NCBI GenBank assembly: GCA_016929295.1
Contig: JAFGJB010000231.1
Coordinates: forward strand, 1 to 35,899
DNA: 35,899 nucleotides
Source: Candidatus Zhuqueibacterota bacterium
GTDB taxonomy: Bacteria > Zhuqueibacterota > Zhuqueibacteria > Residuimicrobiales > Krinioviventaceae
Direction of reading: 5' to 3'
Of the stretch, positions 17,766-26,501 are shown piece after piece. Below the pieces are notes generated by a model. It made no database searches. It saw only the letters and a list, made by a program, of their open reading frames with translations, and was not told the DNA's origin. Position 1 is the first letter of the stretch; each line of letters begins with the position of its first letter. Position numbers and translations under genes: made by a program.

Positions 17766-19328
17766 GTGAAAAGAGAGTGGTTAATTTTCTTCTGTTTGTT
17801 TTTTCTTGGTCATGTGTTCGCCGCCGGCATCGAGACGATCGGTGTCGGAACGCGGGCGACGGCGATGGGGGGGAACTATCGCGCCATTGCCGACGACTGG
17901 AGCGCTATGTACTGGAATCCCGCAGGCCTGGCGTTTGCGCCGGAGTGGAACGCCGGGCTGCTCGTCTCCTATGTCGCACCACGGGCGACCTTTCAAGCCG
18001 GCCCGAGTCACTATTATGATTTGAATGGCGGCGCTGATTTCAAACAATTCAGCGCGGCCTATCAGCTCGAGCGACCGAGTGAGCCGCAAAATTTGATCGT
18101 GCCGGCAGCCGGCTTATCCTATTGCAATGGCACATGGGCCTTTGGCCTGGCCGTATGGGCGCCAATGGGGTGGAAGGCGGAATGGGATGTGCTCAAAACC
18201 GCGTCCAATAATTCAGGTCAGGCGCCCGGTCCTCTCTACGATGGCTATAATGACGCTTACCCGACCAATGAATACGAAAGCGACATCCGCATTATTGATA
18301 TTCATCCGACTGTCTCTTTCAAGGTCAATGACAAGCTCGCCCTTGGCCTTGGGGCTAGCATGGTGCTGGGTGACATTTTCATCCGTCAGCCGGCATTTTT
18401 GCAAAATCCCTATCTGTATGATCAGACGTTATATCGAACGCTGCAGAGCATCTCGGACGACGGAGCACTGTATGTTTTGGATGAGATGCGCAAGCCCCCC
18501 TTTGATCATCTCATCACCGAGGCGTACATGAAGAGCTCGGGACGCACCGTTGGCGTGAATTTCGGAATGCAGTTCAAACCGGCAAAAGCATGGAGCGTCG
18601 GCGCCTCCCTCCAGTACTACGCGGATCTCAAAGCCAGCGGTGATTATCGACAGACAACCTGTTTTGGCGATGCGCCGCTTTACCATCAACAGGCGCAGGT
18701 CTTTGCCGACGCGCTCTTTCGCAAGCTGTACGACGCCGGTCTTCTCGATGCCGAGCACTTTCGTATCGTCTCCGAGCTGTACTCGGGGAACACCTTCCCC
18801 CGAATCGATACCCGTGCGACGGTGACAATTCCGCTGCCACTCAAGGCCGGTTTTGGCGTGTGCTACAATGGCCTGCAAAATATAGTGCTCGCTTTTGATG
18901 GCAGTTATACGCAATGGTCGGTCTGGGATGTGATCGACATTATCGATCAGGACGGCGCTGCTGTATCGCGGCTGGTACAAAACTGGAACGATACTTTTCA
19001 GGTGGGTCTGGGCGTCGAGTATTCATCTCGGATTGCCACGCTCAGGTGCGGTTTTGGCTACGACGGGCGCGCTGCTGTCGATGAAGCGATATCACCCACC
19101 ATTCCCGATATCGGTGATCGCTATCATCTGAGCCTGGGAATCGCCGTGCCGCTCGGCTCGATGGCGCTCGCGGTGAACTATGAGCACATTTTCATTGCCG
19201 ACAGAGAAATAACCGGATGGGTATATGATGACATGATGGTCACGCAGAATATTGCCGGCCTATATACCATGGGTGCGAACAGCGTGATGATCGGTGTGGA
19301 TTATAGCTTTATGACTGGAAACGAATGA
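17766..19328 (+). CDS. outer membrane protein transport protein (OMPP1/FadL/TodX-like)
   Basis: Signal peptide then 'IETIGVGTRATAMGGNYRAIADDWSAMYWNPAGLAFAPEWNAGLLVSYVAPRATFQ'; FadL-like length and C-terminal strands 'MGANSVMIGVDYSF'. Confidence 0.75.
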   Translation: MKREWLIFFCLFFLGHVFAAGIETIGVGTRATAMGGNYRAIADDWSAMYWNPAGLAFAPEWNAGLLVSYVAPRATFQAGPSHYYDLNGGADFKQFSAAYQLERPSEPQNLIVPAAGLSYCNGTWAFGLAVWAPMGWKAEWDVLKTASNNSGQAPGPLYDGYNDAYPTNEYESDIRIIDIHPTVSFKVNDKLALGLGASMVLGDIFIRQPAFLQNPYLYDQTLYRTLQSISDDGALYVLDEMRKPPFDHLITEAYMKSSGRTVGVNFGMQFKPAKAWSVGASLQYYADLKASGDYRQTTCFGDAPLYHQQAQVFADALFRKLYDAGLLDAEHFRIVSELYSGNTFPRIDTRATVTIPLPLKAGFGVCYNGLQNIVLAFDGSYTQWSVWDVIDIIDQDGAAVSRLVQNWNDTFQVGLGVEYSSRIATLRCGFGYDGRAAVDEAISPTIPDIGDRYHLSLGIAVPLGSMALAVNYEHIFIADREITGWVYDDMMVTQNIAGLYTMGANSVMIGVDYSFMTGNE

Positions 19329-19376
19329 TAGCGTCCGCGGAAGGTGCAGGCATTCTAACTTTTGACAGGGTTCAAT

Positions 19377-22247
19377 ATGAAAAAGCAGCTGTCTCTTTTA
19401 TTCATCATTATTTCTCTCTCCGCGGCTGTCTACGCCGCCAAACCGGCCTCGGTGCAGTACATTTTCCCGCCAGATCAATCGCAATTGAATTCACGCGCTG
19501 CCGAGATCATCCTGCGACCAGGTGATACCATCGATGAGGCGTCGCTTTTTCCCGAATTGTTCCAGGTGCGCGGCGAAAAAAGCGGCGAGCACTCGGGGCG
19601 AGTCGTTCTCTCGACCGACGATCGAACCATCATCTTTAAGCCGCATCGATTATTTCATCCGGAGGAATGCGTCCACGTTCGTCTCAAGGACGGGCTCAAA
19701 CTGCAGAATGGCGTTCCCGTCGCCTCCTTTGACTTTTCGTTCAACGTGTCACCTCTCGAACAGCCTATCAATCCCCATCGTTATCGAAAGGAGCTCGATC
19801 TTTTCTCTCCGCCCGCTGATATGACAGTGGATGGTCTGCAAAAAACGGCCGCGCCGGACAGTTTGCCGCTAGATTTTCCTTCCTTTAAAGTGACGATCAC
19901 TGGCGAACCGAGTCCTGGCGATATTTTCTTTTCACCGACGCGTTTTGTCTCCAAGGATGGCTACAATTTACGATTGTCTTGGTCCGGCGAGCTCAAATAT
20001 TACCAGAAAATCAATGATGGCATTCCTTTTGACTTTAAGGTATTATCGAATGGCATGCTATCCTATGGTATCATGTACGAGGTGAATGAAGGCGCGACAT
20101 TCGGTCCGACCGACTTTATTATGATCGACAGCAGCTATCAGATGATTGGAAAGTATCAAATGGGCAATGGTTATGTTGCTGATTATCATGAATTTCTGGT
20201 TTTGCCCAACGGTCATGTTTTTATGATCTCCTATGATATTCAGCCGGTCAACATGAATGGCATCGTCCCCAATGGTCATCCGGGTGCGCTCGTCGCCGGC
20301 GGCATTGTGCAGGAGCTCGATCAGAATAATAATGTCATCTTTCAATGGCGCAGCTGGGATCATTACAATCTGACAGATTCGTATCACGATCTGTCGCAAC
20401 CGTTTATCGATGCCATTCACTTGAACTCCATTGATCTTGACAGTGATGGTCATCTCATCCTTTCGGCTCTGGCATTGGCGGAAATAACCAAAATCGATCG
20501 GCAGACGGGTGAGATCATCTGGCGCATGGGCGGCGCGAATAATCAGTTCAGCTTTATCAACGAGAGTCAGGAACATGCGCCCATTTACTTTATGTATCAG
20601 CACGATGTGCGGCGATTGCCGAATGGCAATATCACCATGTTCGATAACGGTGATATAGAGCGGCGCCCATACTCGCGCGTGGTCGAATACGCCATTGACG
20701 AAGAGCGCCAGACCGCCACTAAAGTGTGGGAATTCCGCAGGAATCCGGATGTCTATTCGAACAATATGGGAAATGCCCAGCGTCTGGCCAATGGCAATAC
20801 CTTCATTGGCTGGGGCTTTGCGACGATGCATGGCGGTGTACCTGCCATCACCGAAGTGGATGCGCAGGGCAACATTGTTTTTGAATTGACCTTTGACAAG
20901 CCATTGGTCGCCAGCTATCGCGCCTTCAAGTTCACCTATGACAGCCGACCGGTTGCGGATGTCCTCGTGCCGGAAGTGCAGACAGGGAACAGCTATGATT
21001 TTGACCGCGGCGGGCAAAAAACTGGTCTGAGCATTAAAATCATTGACAAAGATGGCTTTGGCTATAATGAAATCGTGGCAAAATTGTACGATTATGCGCC
21101 GTTTACACCGGCATTCGTCGCCAAAGCTCCGATGCTCGAGCCATCGAGGATCGTGCTCTCGCAGTTCAATATCGCCAATGTGCGCGCCGAACTGTCGTTT
21201 GATGTCGATTTTTACCAGCTCGACAGTCCGCAGGAGGTGCTCGTTTATCATCGCGAATTTGAAGGACGCGGTCTCTTTCTGCCGCTGCCGACCGTCTACA
21301 ATCCAGCGACAAATAAAATTGTCGCGACCATGACCAAATTTGGCGAGTTTGTCCTGGCCACTCCGGATGATGCGTCGCAGCTTTTCAGCCCGTGGCCAAC
21401 AGAGCCGTCCGATGGGCAGGACGTGGACCAGTCCAGGCCGGTGCATCTGCAGTGGACGCCCGTCGGTTATGCCACCGAGTACACGCTGCAGATTGCCAAA
21501 AAAAGCGATTTCAGCGATACGATTGTTGAGGAGCAGTATATCACCGATGCCTTTTACGATCTGGACGCGGTCGAGCAAAACGCCGACTATTACTGGCGGG
21601 TGAAATCGTACAATGATATCGGCGAAAGTGACTGGAGTCCGACGTCCGCCTTTCACACCAGGCTACCATTTATCAAGCTGACGGCGCCTGGCGCGGGCTC
21701 GAAATGGCGTCGCGGTCTCGAATATTATATCATATGGGACGGTATTATCAAGGAAGATGTTATTCTCGAATTGTATAAAGACGATGCTTTTATCATGGTC
21801 ATTGATACCGTGATCAATAGCGGCGGTTACAAATGGGACATCCCGCTTCATCTTGATGCGGGCGTGGATTATCGGATTAAAATCATGAGCATTGACAATC
21901 CCGCGGTGTGGGATATCAGCCAGAGTCCGTTCACCATCAGCGATGCGGACACGGATATACGGGAGCGCGAGCTGTTGCTGCAGGATTACGAGCTGTGGCA
22001 AAATAGCCCGAATCCTTTCAATCCATCAACCCTCATTCGTTATCAAATTCCGCAAACCGCTCACGTCACCCTCAAAGTATATGATATCCGTGGCAGTCTC
22101 GTAGCCACCTTGGTTGACGAGGTACAAAGTGCCAATCGATATGATGTCTATTTTGACGCAAGTCAGCTTGCCAGCGGCATTTACATCTATACGTTCGCCA
22201 GTGGAGATCAATTCAGCGAAATGAAAAAAATGTTATTGGTGAAATGA
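19377..22247 (+). CDS. arylsulfotransferase (ASST)-family protein with FN3-like domain and T9SS-type C-terminal sorting domain
   Basis: ASST motifs 'DYHEFLVLPNGHVFMIS', 'DAIHLNSIDLDSDGHLILSALALAEITKIDRQTGEIIWRMGG', 'MYQHDVRRLPNGNITMFDNG', 'RLANGNTFIGWG'; C-term 'NSPNPFNPSTLIRYQIPQTAHVTLKVYDIRGSLVATLVDEVQ...SGIYIYTFASGDQFSEMKKMLLVK'. Start placed at MKKQLSLLF (19377). Confidence 0.85.
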   Translation: MKKQLSLLFIIISLSAAVYAAKPASVQYIFPPDQSQLNSRAAEIILRPGDTIDEASLFPELFQVRGEKSGEHSGRVVLSTDDRTIIFKPHRLFHPEECVHVRLKDGLKLQNGVPVASFDFSFNVSPLEQPINPHRYRKELDLFSPPADMTVDGLQKTAAPDSLPLDFPSFKVTITGEPSPGDIFFSPTRFVSKDGYNLRLSWSGELKYYQKINDGIPFDFKVLSNGMLSYGIMYEVNEGATFGPTDFIMIDSSYQMIGKYQMGNGYVADYHEFLVLPNGHVFMISYDIQPVNMNGIVPNGHPGALVAGGIVQELDQNNNVIFQWRSWDHYNLTDSYHDLSQPFIDAIHLNSIDLDSDGHLILSALALAEITKIDRQTGEIIWRMGGANNQFSFINESQEHAPIYFMYQHDVRRLPNGNITMFDNGDIERRPYSRVVEYAIDEERQTATKVWEFRRNPDVYSNNMGNAQRLANGNTFIGWGFATMHGGVPAITEVDAQGNIVFELTFDKPLVASYRAFKFTYDSRPVADVLVPEVQTGNSYDFDRGGQKTGLSIKIIDKDGFGYNEIVAKLYDYAPFTPAFVAKAPMLEPSRIVLSQFNIANVRAELSFDVDFYQLDSPQEVLVYHREFEGRGLFLPLPTVYNPATNKIVATMTKFGEFVLATPDDASQLFSPWPTEPSDGQDVDQSRPVHLQWTPVGYATEYTLQIAKKSDFSDTIVEEQYITDAFYDLDAVEQNADYYWRVKSYNDIGESDWSPTSAFHTRLPFIKLTAPGAGSKWRRGLEYYIIWDGIIKEDVILELYKDDAFIMVIDTVINSGGYKWDIPLHLDAGVDYRIKIMSIDNPAVWDISQSPFTISDADTDIRERELLLQDYELWQNSPNPFNPSTLIRYQIPQTAHVTLKVYDIRGSLVATLVDEVQSANRYDVYFDASQLASGIYIYTFASGDQFSEMKKMLLVK

Positions 22248-22271
22248 GTGCCAATTGCAGCTGTCGGTACT

Positions 22272-22300
22272 TTGCCTGGCACCTTCAAGGTGCCAGGCAA
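22272..22300. repeat. near-perfect 29-bp palindrome
   Basis: TTGCCTGGCACCTT-C-AAGGTGCCAGGCAA: 14-bp perfect arms around one central base. Confidence 0.85.
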
Positions 22301-22356
22301 GTGAGCCACGATGGATGGATCAATTTCCACGACGCAAGATGAAAAGGGTGTAATCT

Positions 22357-23322
22357 ATGCAAAATATAAAAATCGTCTCGACTGGTCTTTATCTGCCGCC
22401 CAGAGTACAGACAGCGGCAGAGCTCGCCCCGTTGATCGGGCGTTCCGAAAAGTGGATCCTCGGCCGCACCGGCGTCGCCGAGCGGCGTATTGCCGAAGAG
22501 TCTATGGACAGCATGGCTGCCAAGGCCGCCCGCGATGCCCTGGCTGACGGGCCGCCGCCCGATTGCATTTTAAACGCCTCGGCGACGCCATTGCAGCTCA
22601 TCCCGGACAGCGCGCCATTCATTCAGCGGGCATTGGGATGGAGTGGCATTCCGTGCTGGTCCATTCATGCCACCTGCCTCTCTTTTGCAGTCGCTTTGAA
22701 CACGGCGGCGGCATTGATCAGCGCCAAATCCTTTCGTCGCATCCTGATCATCTCGTCAGAAGCCGGGACGCCGTTTCGCGATTTCGATGAAGCGGAGAGC
22801 GCGGCCTTATTCGGCGATGGCGCTGCCGCGGCTGTCCTCGAGGCGACGCCTGGCGGCGAACCGAGCGCTTACATTGACTGGGAGATGAACACCTGGCCGG
22901 AGGGCGCCGAGCTGACCGAATTTCGCGGCGCCGGCACCAGACATCCGCCGGGTCATCCGACAACCACGAAAAAAGACAACCTTTTTCAAATGCATGGAAC
23001 GCGGGTGTACCGCATGGCTCGCAGTCGCATTGAAGAGAACCTCACAGCGCTGTTCGAAAGGAATCGTGTGACGGCGGTCGATTTCGATTGGCTCATCATG
23101 CATCAGGCCTCCGGACGCGCCGTGGAGATGGCGGCGCATTATGGCTTTCCGGCTGAAAAAACGGTCAGTATTGTGGACAAAGTCGGCAATACCATCGCCG
23201 CTTCGATACCCATGGTGCTGGCAACAGCTGACAAGGAGAATATGCTGAAACGCGGCGACCTCATCCTCCTTGGCGGCACGGGCGCCGGGCTATCGGTGGC
23301 ATTCACTATTCTTCGATGGTAA
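22357..23322 (+). CDS. 3-oxoacyl-ACP synthase III-like enzyme (KAS III family)
   Basis: 'GRSEKWILGRTGVAERRIAEE'; catalytic Cys 'IHATCLSFAVAL', His 'LIMHQASGRAVE', Asn 'VGNTIAASIPMVL'; 'GDLILLGGTGAGLSVAFTILRW' C-terminus. Confidence 0.88.
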   Translation: MQNIKIVSTGLYLPPRVQTAAELAPLIGRSEKWILGRTGVAERRIAEESMDSMAAKAARDALADGPPPDCILNASATPLQLIPDSAPFIQRALGWSGIPCWSIHATCLSFAVALNTAAALISAKSFRRILIISSEAGTPFRDFDEAESAALFGDGAAAAVLEATPGGEPSAYIDWEMNTWPEGAELTEFRGAGTRHPPGHPTTTKKDNLFQMHGTRVYRMARSRIEENLTALFERNRVTAVDFDWLIMHQASGRAVEMAAHYGFPAEKTVSIVDKVGNTIAASIPMVLATADKENMLKRGDLILLGGTGAGLSVAFTILRW

Positions 23323-23346
23323 CTCAAACATATGCGGAGGAATGAC

Positions 23347-24444
23347 ATGCTCTATCGAATGCTCATGATGTGGCGAGCGCTATCACATTCATTCAATTAT
23401 AAAATCTCACCTCTCTTCACCATTATTGCTTTTTTGATGTTGCGAGGATTGAATGCTGTTGGCCTGGCACTCGATGGCATCTTTTTTCCTCAGGTTCGGC
23501 GAGTCAAAATTGTCAAACCGATTGTCATTGTCGGCAATCCGCGCAGCGGCACAACGTTCTTGCAGCGTTTTCTCGTCGAGCATGATTTTGGCGCCGGCAT
23601 GCGCTTGTGGAAAATGCTTTTCCCGGCGTTGACCCTGCAGACCCTGGTGAAGCCGTTGCTGCCGATTTTGGAGAGATTCAGCCCGGCAAAACATCATGCC
23701 TCGGCGGCGCATAAAACCAGCCTCACCGGCATCGAGACCGATGATCCGGCGCTCTTTTTTCATTATTTTGATGGTTTTTTTGCCTATGGATTTTTTCTGG
23801 CCTGGGCCAAACAGGATCTGCGCGCGTTATTTGATCCGGCGATAAGGGACACCTCCCAACGTGATTTCGCCTTTCTGGAAAAAATGTGGATTCGCACTCT
23901 CATCAGCGAAAAAAAGAGTCGAATGATCCCCAAGCTATTCTCTCTCACCGTGCGCATCCCGCCATTTCTGCAGAAATTCCCTGATGCCAAGATACTCTAT
24001 ATGGTCCGTGATCCGCTGTCCACTGTCCCATCGGGAATGAGTCTGGTCACCGGCGCGTTGGATGGCCGCTTTGGCTTTTGGAGCTTGCCGGAAGAAAAAA
24101 GGCGGCGATACATCAGCAGACTTTACAATGGCTTTCTCGATCTCAGCCTGCGGTTTCAGCAGGATTATGTGAACGGAAATATCCCCCGAGAAAGCGTCAT
24201 GGTCGTCCCTTATGACCGCTTGATGACAGATTTTGACAATCTGATGTTGGAGATCATGGATTTTATCGAAGTGACGCCTGCCAGCGACCTGATGGCGGCT
24301 ATCCAGATGACGGCTGAAAAACAGCGCCACTACAGGAGCGACCACCAGTACGACTTGGCAAAATTCGGCCTCAGCGAAGAAAAGATTCGCGAGGACTATG
24401 CTCCCATCTATGCGACGTTTTTAAGAGAAAAAGGCGAAAGGTGA
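23347..24444 (+). CDS. PAPS-dependent sulfotransferase family protein
   Basis: 5'-PSB-like 'VIVGNPRSGTTFLQRFLVEH'; 3'-PB-like 'AKILYMVRDPLSTVPSGMSL'; SD GGAGG upstream of ATG 23347. Confidence 0.85.
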   Translation: MLYRMLMMWRALSHSFNYKISPLFTIIAFLMLRGLNAVGLALDGIFFPQVRRVKIVKPIVIVGNPRSGTTFLQRFLVEHDFGAGMRLWKMLFPALTLQTLVKPLLPILERFSPAKHHASAAHKTSLTGIETDDPALFFHYFDGFFAYGFFLAWAKQDLRALFDPAIRDTSQRDFAFLEKMWIRTLISEKKSRMIPKLFSLTVRIPPFLQKFPDAKILYMVRDPLSTVPSGMSLVTGALDGRFGFWSLPEEKRRRYISRLYNGFLDLSLRFQQDYVNGNIPRESVMVVPYDRLMTDFDNLMLEIMDFIEVTPASDLMAAIQMTAEKQRHYRSDHQYDLAKFGLSEEKIREDYAPIYATFLREKGER

Positions 24445-24539
24445 GACATGCGCTGTTTATGATGGAGCTCAACATTATCCTGATGAAACAATTTTACACC
24501 TCTCACGTTTGCCCTTTCATGTTTCATTCTCCAGGTTGT

Positions 24540-26048
24540 TCAAAATTGAATATTAAAATCCCGTCCCGCAACGACCTGATTTTCCGCCACCACAAACGGC
24601 TCAAGATTCAGACCGCCGACGTCGAGCGAGTAGAGGATGTCCGCGATCGTCAACTGTTCATCGCCCTTTAGGAATATCACCCCCATGGCCGCAAAGGTGC
24701 CGGGGAAGGCCCGCATCCGATAGTTCGCCGCTGTCGTGCCGGCCGGTATGGGATCGCTGAATGCGAGGTCCAGCATGGTCGGCAAAATGGTTGGGTGTAT
24801 CTGAAATTTTGTCGTTGCGATGACTCTCGCTTCAGTACAGCCGGCCGGCCATGTGCCGTTGAAAAGTATGTTCCCTTCAATAAAAGTATCGGTGATTTTT
24901 CGTGCACGCGAGCGTCTCACCACAATGTTCACGTCGCGGACGATCGTCTCTTCGTTTGGTACAACAACTTTTGATGGCGCCAAGGAATCATCGCCGGCAA
25001 AATAGGCGCCGCAGATGCTCATGAGATCCCAGCTCGTCCCTTCAGCGCGCCAGACGACACCCACGACCTTGTAGGTCGCCGGATTCAAGTAAAATGTGTA
25101 CTTGTGATTCGTTGCACTCGGTGATATCTCTTCGCCGATGATCAATTCCTCGATCGCCGGCGGAAAGACCGTGGCCGTGATCAGGCGCACCTCCGCCGCC
25201 GCAGCCGGCCAACTGCCGAGAAATGAAACTGTCCCCTGTATGCCGCTGGTGATCGAGCCCAATCTCATGCTGAAATCGGGGCCGGTGACCGTCTGATTGC
25301 TCGTGATGCTCTGTTCCCTCATTTCCATGCCGCCGTTATTCTTGGCAAAGTAGACAGCCTCCTGCGTCAAACGGCCATCCTTGTCGAGAAAAGCGACGCC
25401 GATGGTGCGATTCGTTCCGGCCGGCGTGCTGATCGCATAATCCATTGTCGTCTCGCCGCGCTCAATGGCCGTTCCCATGTTCAGGTCGAGCAAGGTGAAC
25501 GGCTCGGAAATCAGATCTTTTTCCGACGATATAAGCATGGCCGATGAAAACGAATCCGGCCATGCACCGTTGAGGGTGACCTGTCCAACGATGCGGGTGC
25601 CGGTCAACTTGCGCGCCTGCGAGCGATCGACACTTATCCTGATGTCCCCGGCTATTGGCTGATCATTGCTGAGTGACACTTTCGCCGGCGTGCGAAAGCC
25701 GTCATCCATGCTGTAGATACCGCAGATGCTCGCCAATCCCCACTCGCCGCTCATCGGTTTCCAGGCCACGCCGATGAATTTATATTCACCATAGTCCACT
25801 TGAGCTGAATATTTGACCGATGCGGCATCGCTCGTCAATTTGACCATTATCAGGTCGTCAAACCTTACGATGGGAAAGTCTCTGCCGACGACGACTCGAA
25901 CTTCTTCAGCCGCTTCTGGCCACGCGCCGGAAAACGAAATCGTGCCCTCGATTTTGGCTTTGGCCGTCGGTTCAACGCCGCTGTCTTTGCCACACTGGAG
26001 AAGAAGGAGGCTGAAGACCAATGAGCCAAAGATATTTTTTGCATTCAT
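24540..26048 (-). CDS. lipoprotein built of four related beta-rich repeats (A-B-A'-B')
   Basis: 'MNAKNIFGSLVFSLLLLQCGKDSG' lipobox; repeat starts 'KIEGTISFSGAWPEAAEEVRVV', 'RIVGQVTLNGAWPDSFSSAMLI', 'GIQGTVSFLGSWPAAAAEVRLI', 'FIEGNILFNGTWPAGCTEARVI'. Confidence 0.75.
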   Translation of the reverse strand: MNAKNIFGSLVFSLLLLQCGKDSGVEPTAKAKIEGTISFSGAWPEAAEEVRVVVGRDFPIVRFDDLIMVKLTSDAASVKYSAQVDYGEYKFIGVAWKPMSGEWGLASICGIYSMDDGFRTPAKVSLSNDQPIAGDIRISVDRSQARKLTGTRIVGQVTLNGAWPDSFSSAMLISSEKDLISEPFTLLDLNMGTAIERGETTMDYAISTPAGTNRTIGVAFLDKDGRLTQEAVYFAKNNGGMEMREQSITSNQTVTGPDFSMRLGSITSGIQGTVSFLGSWPAAAAEVRLITATVFPPAIEELIIGEEISPSATNHKYTFYLNPATYKVVGVVWRAEGTSWDLMSICGAYFAGDDSLAPSKVVVPNEETIVRDVNIVVRRSRARKITDTFIEGNILFNGTWPAGCTEARVIATTKFQIHPTILPTMLDLAFSDPIPAGTTAANYRMRAFPGTFAAMGVIFLKGDEQLTIADILYSLDVGGLNLEPFVVAENQVVAGRDFNIQF

Positions 26049-26245
26049 AAAGCCGCACCTCTTTGTAAACGGTTGACATTCAGTCTGCAGTTTTGTAAAG
26101 TAATATAATTTATCGTCAATCTCAAGTTGTGTCTCACGCACGATTGAGCATGATTGACATTTATTCGCTCGCATGAAATCTTCGATTGTGGCTGTTTGAT
26201 TGAAACTGATCGGTTGAATGTCAGGTTTTATTTTGCTAAATTCGT

Positions 26246-26476
26246 CATCGGGCTGCTTCGCCTGCGCGTGGCGTCGACGTTGATGACTGGCCGGAATATA
26301 TGTGCAGCGGCTGCTCGCGGACACGACGGATGTCAATCGTGCTATCGCTCTCTACCTGGATGTCTTGGAGGACGAGCCGGATGAGCAAAGGAAATCCGAA
26401 GCCCTGAGTGCATGATCTTGCCATTGATTCATTCATGAAACAACAGGCTGCCGAATTTCTGGCAAAACACTTCTGA
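26246..26476 (+). pseudogene. possible frameshifted relic of a coding sequence (TPR-like helical C-terminus)
   Basis: Across frames: 'HRAASPARGVDVDDWPEY' / 'YVQRLLADTTDVNRAIALYLDVLEDEPDEQRKSEALSA*' / 'DLAIDSFMKQQAAEFLAKHF*'. Frames can be joined by small indels, e.g. an extra AT in 'gaatatatgtg'. Confidence 0.35.
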
Positions 26477-26501
26477 TTGGACATGATCTGGAGGCTGATG
26501 A

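Noticed and set aside
20058-21656. 532-aa minus-strand ORF inside the arylsulfotransferase gene
   Set aside because: Shadow ORF opposite a gene with conserved ASST motifs; no coherent domain in the antisense translation.
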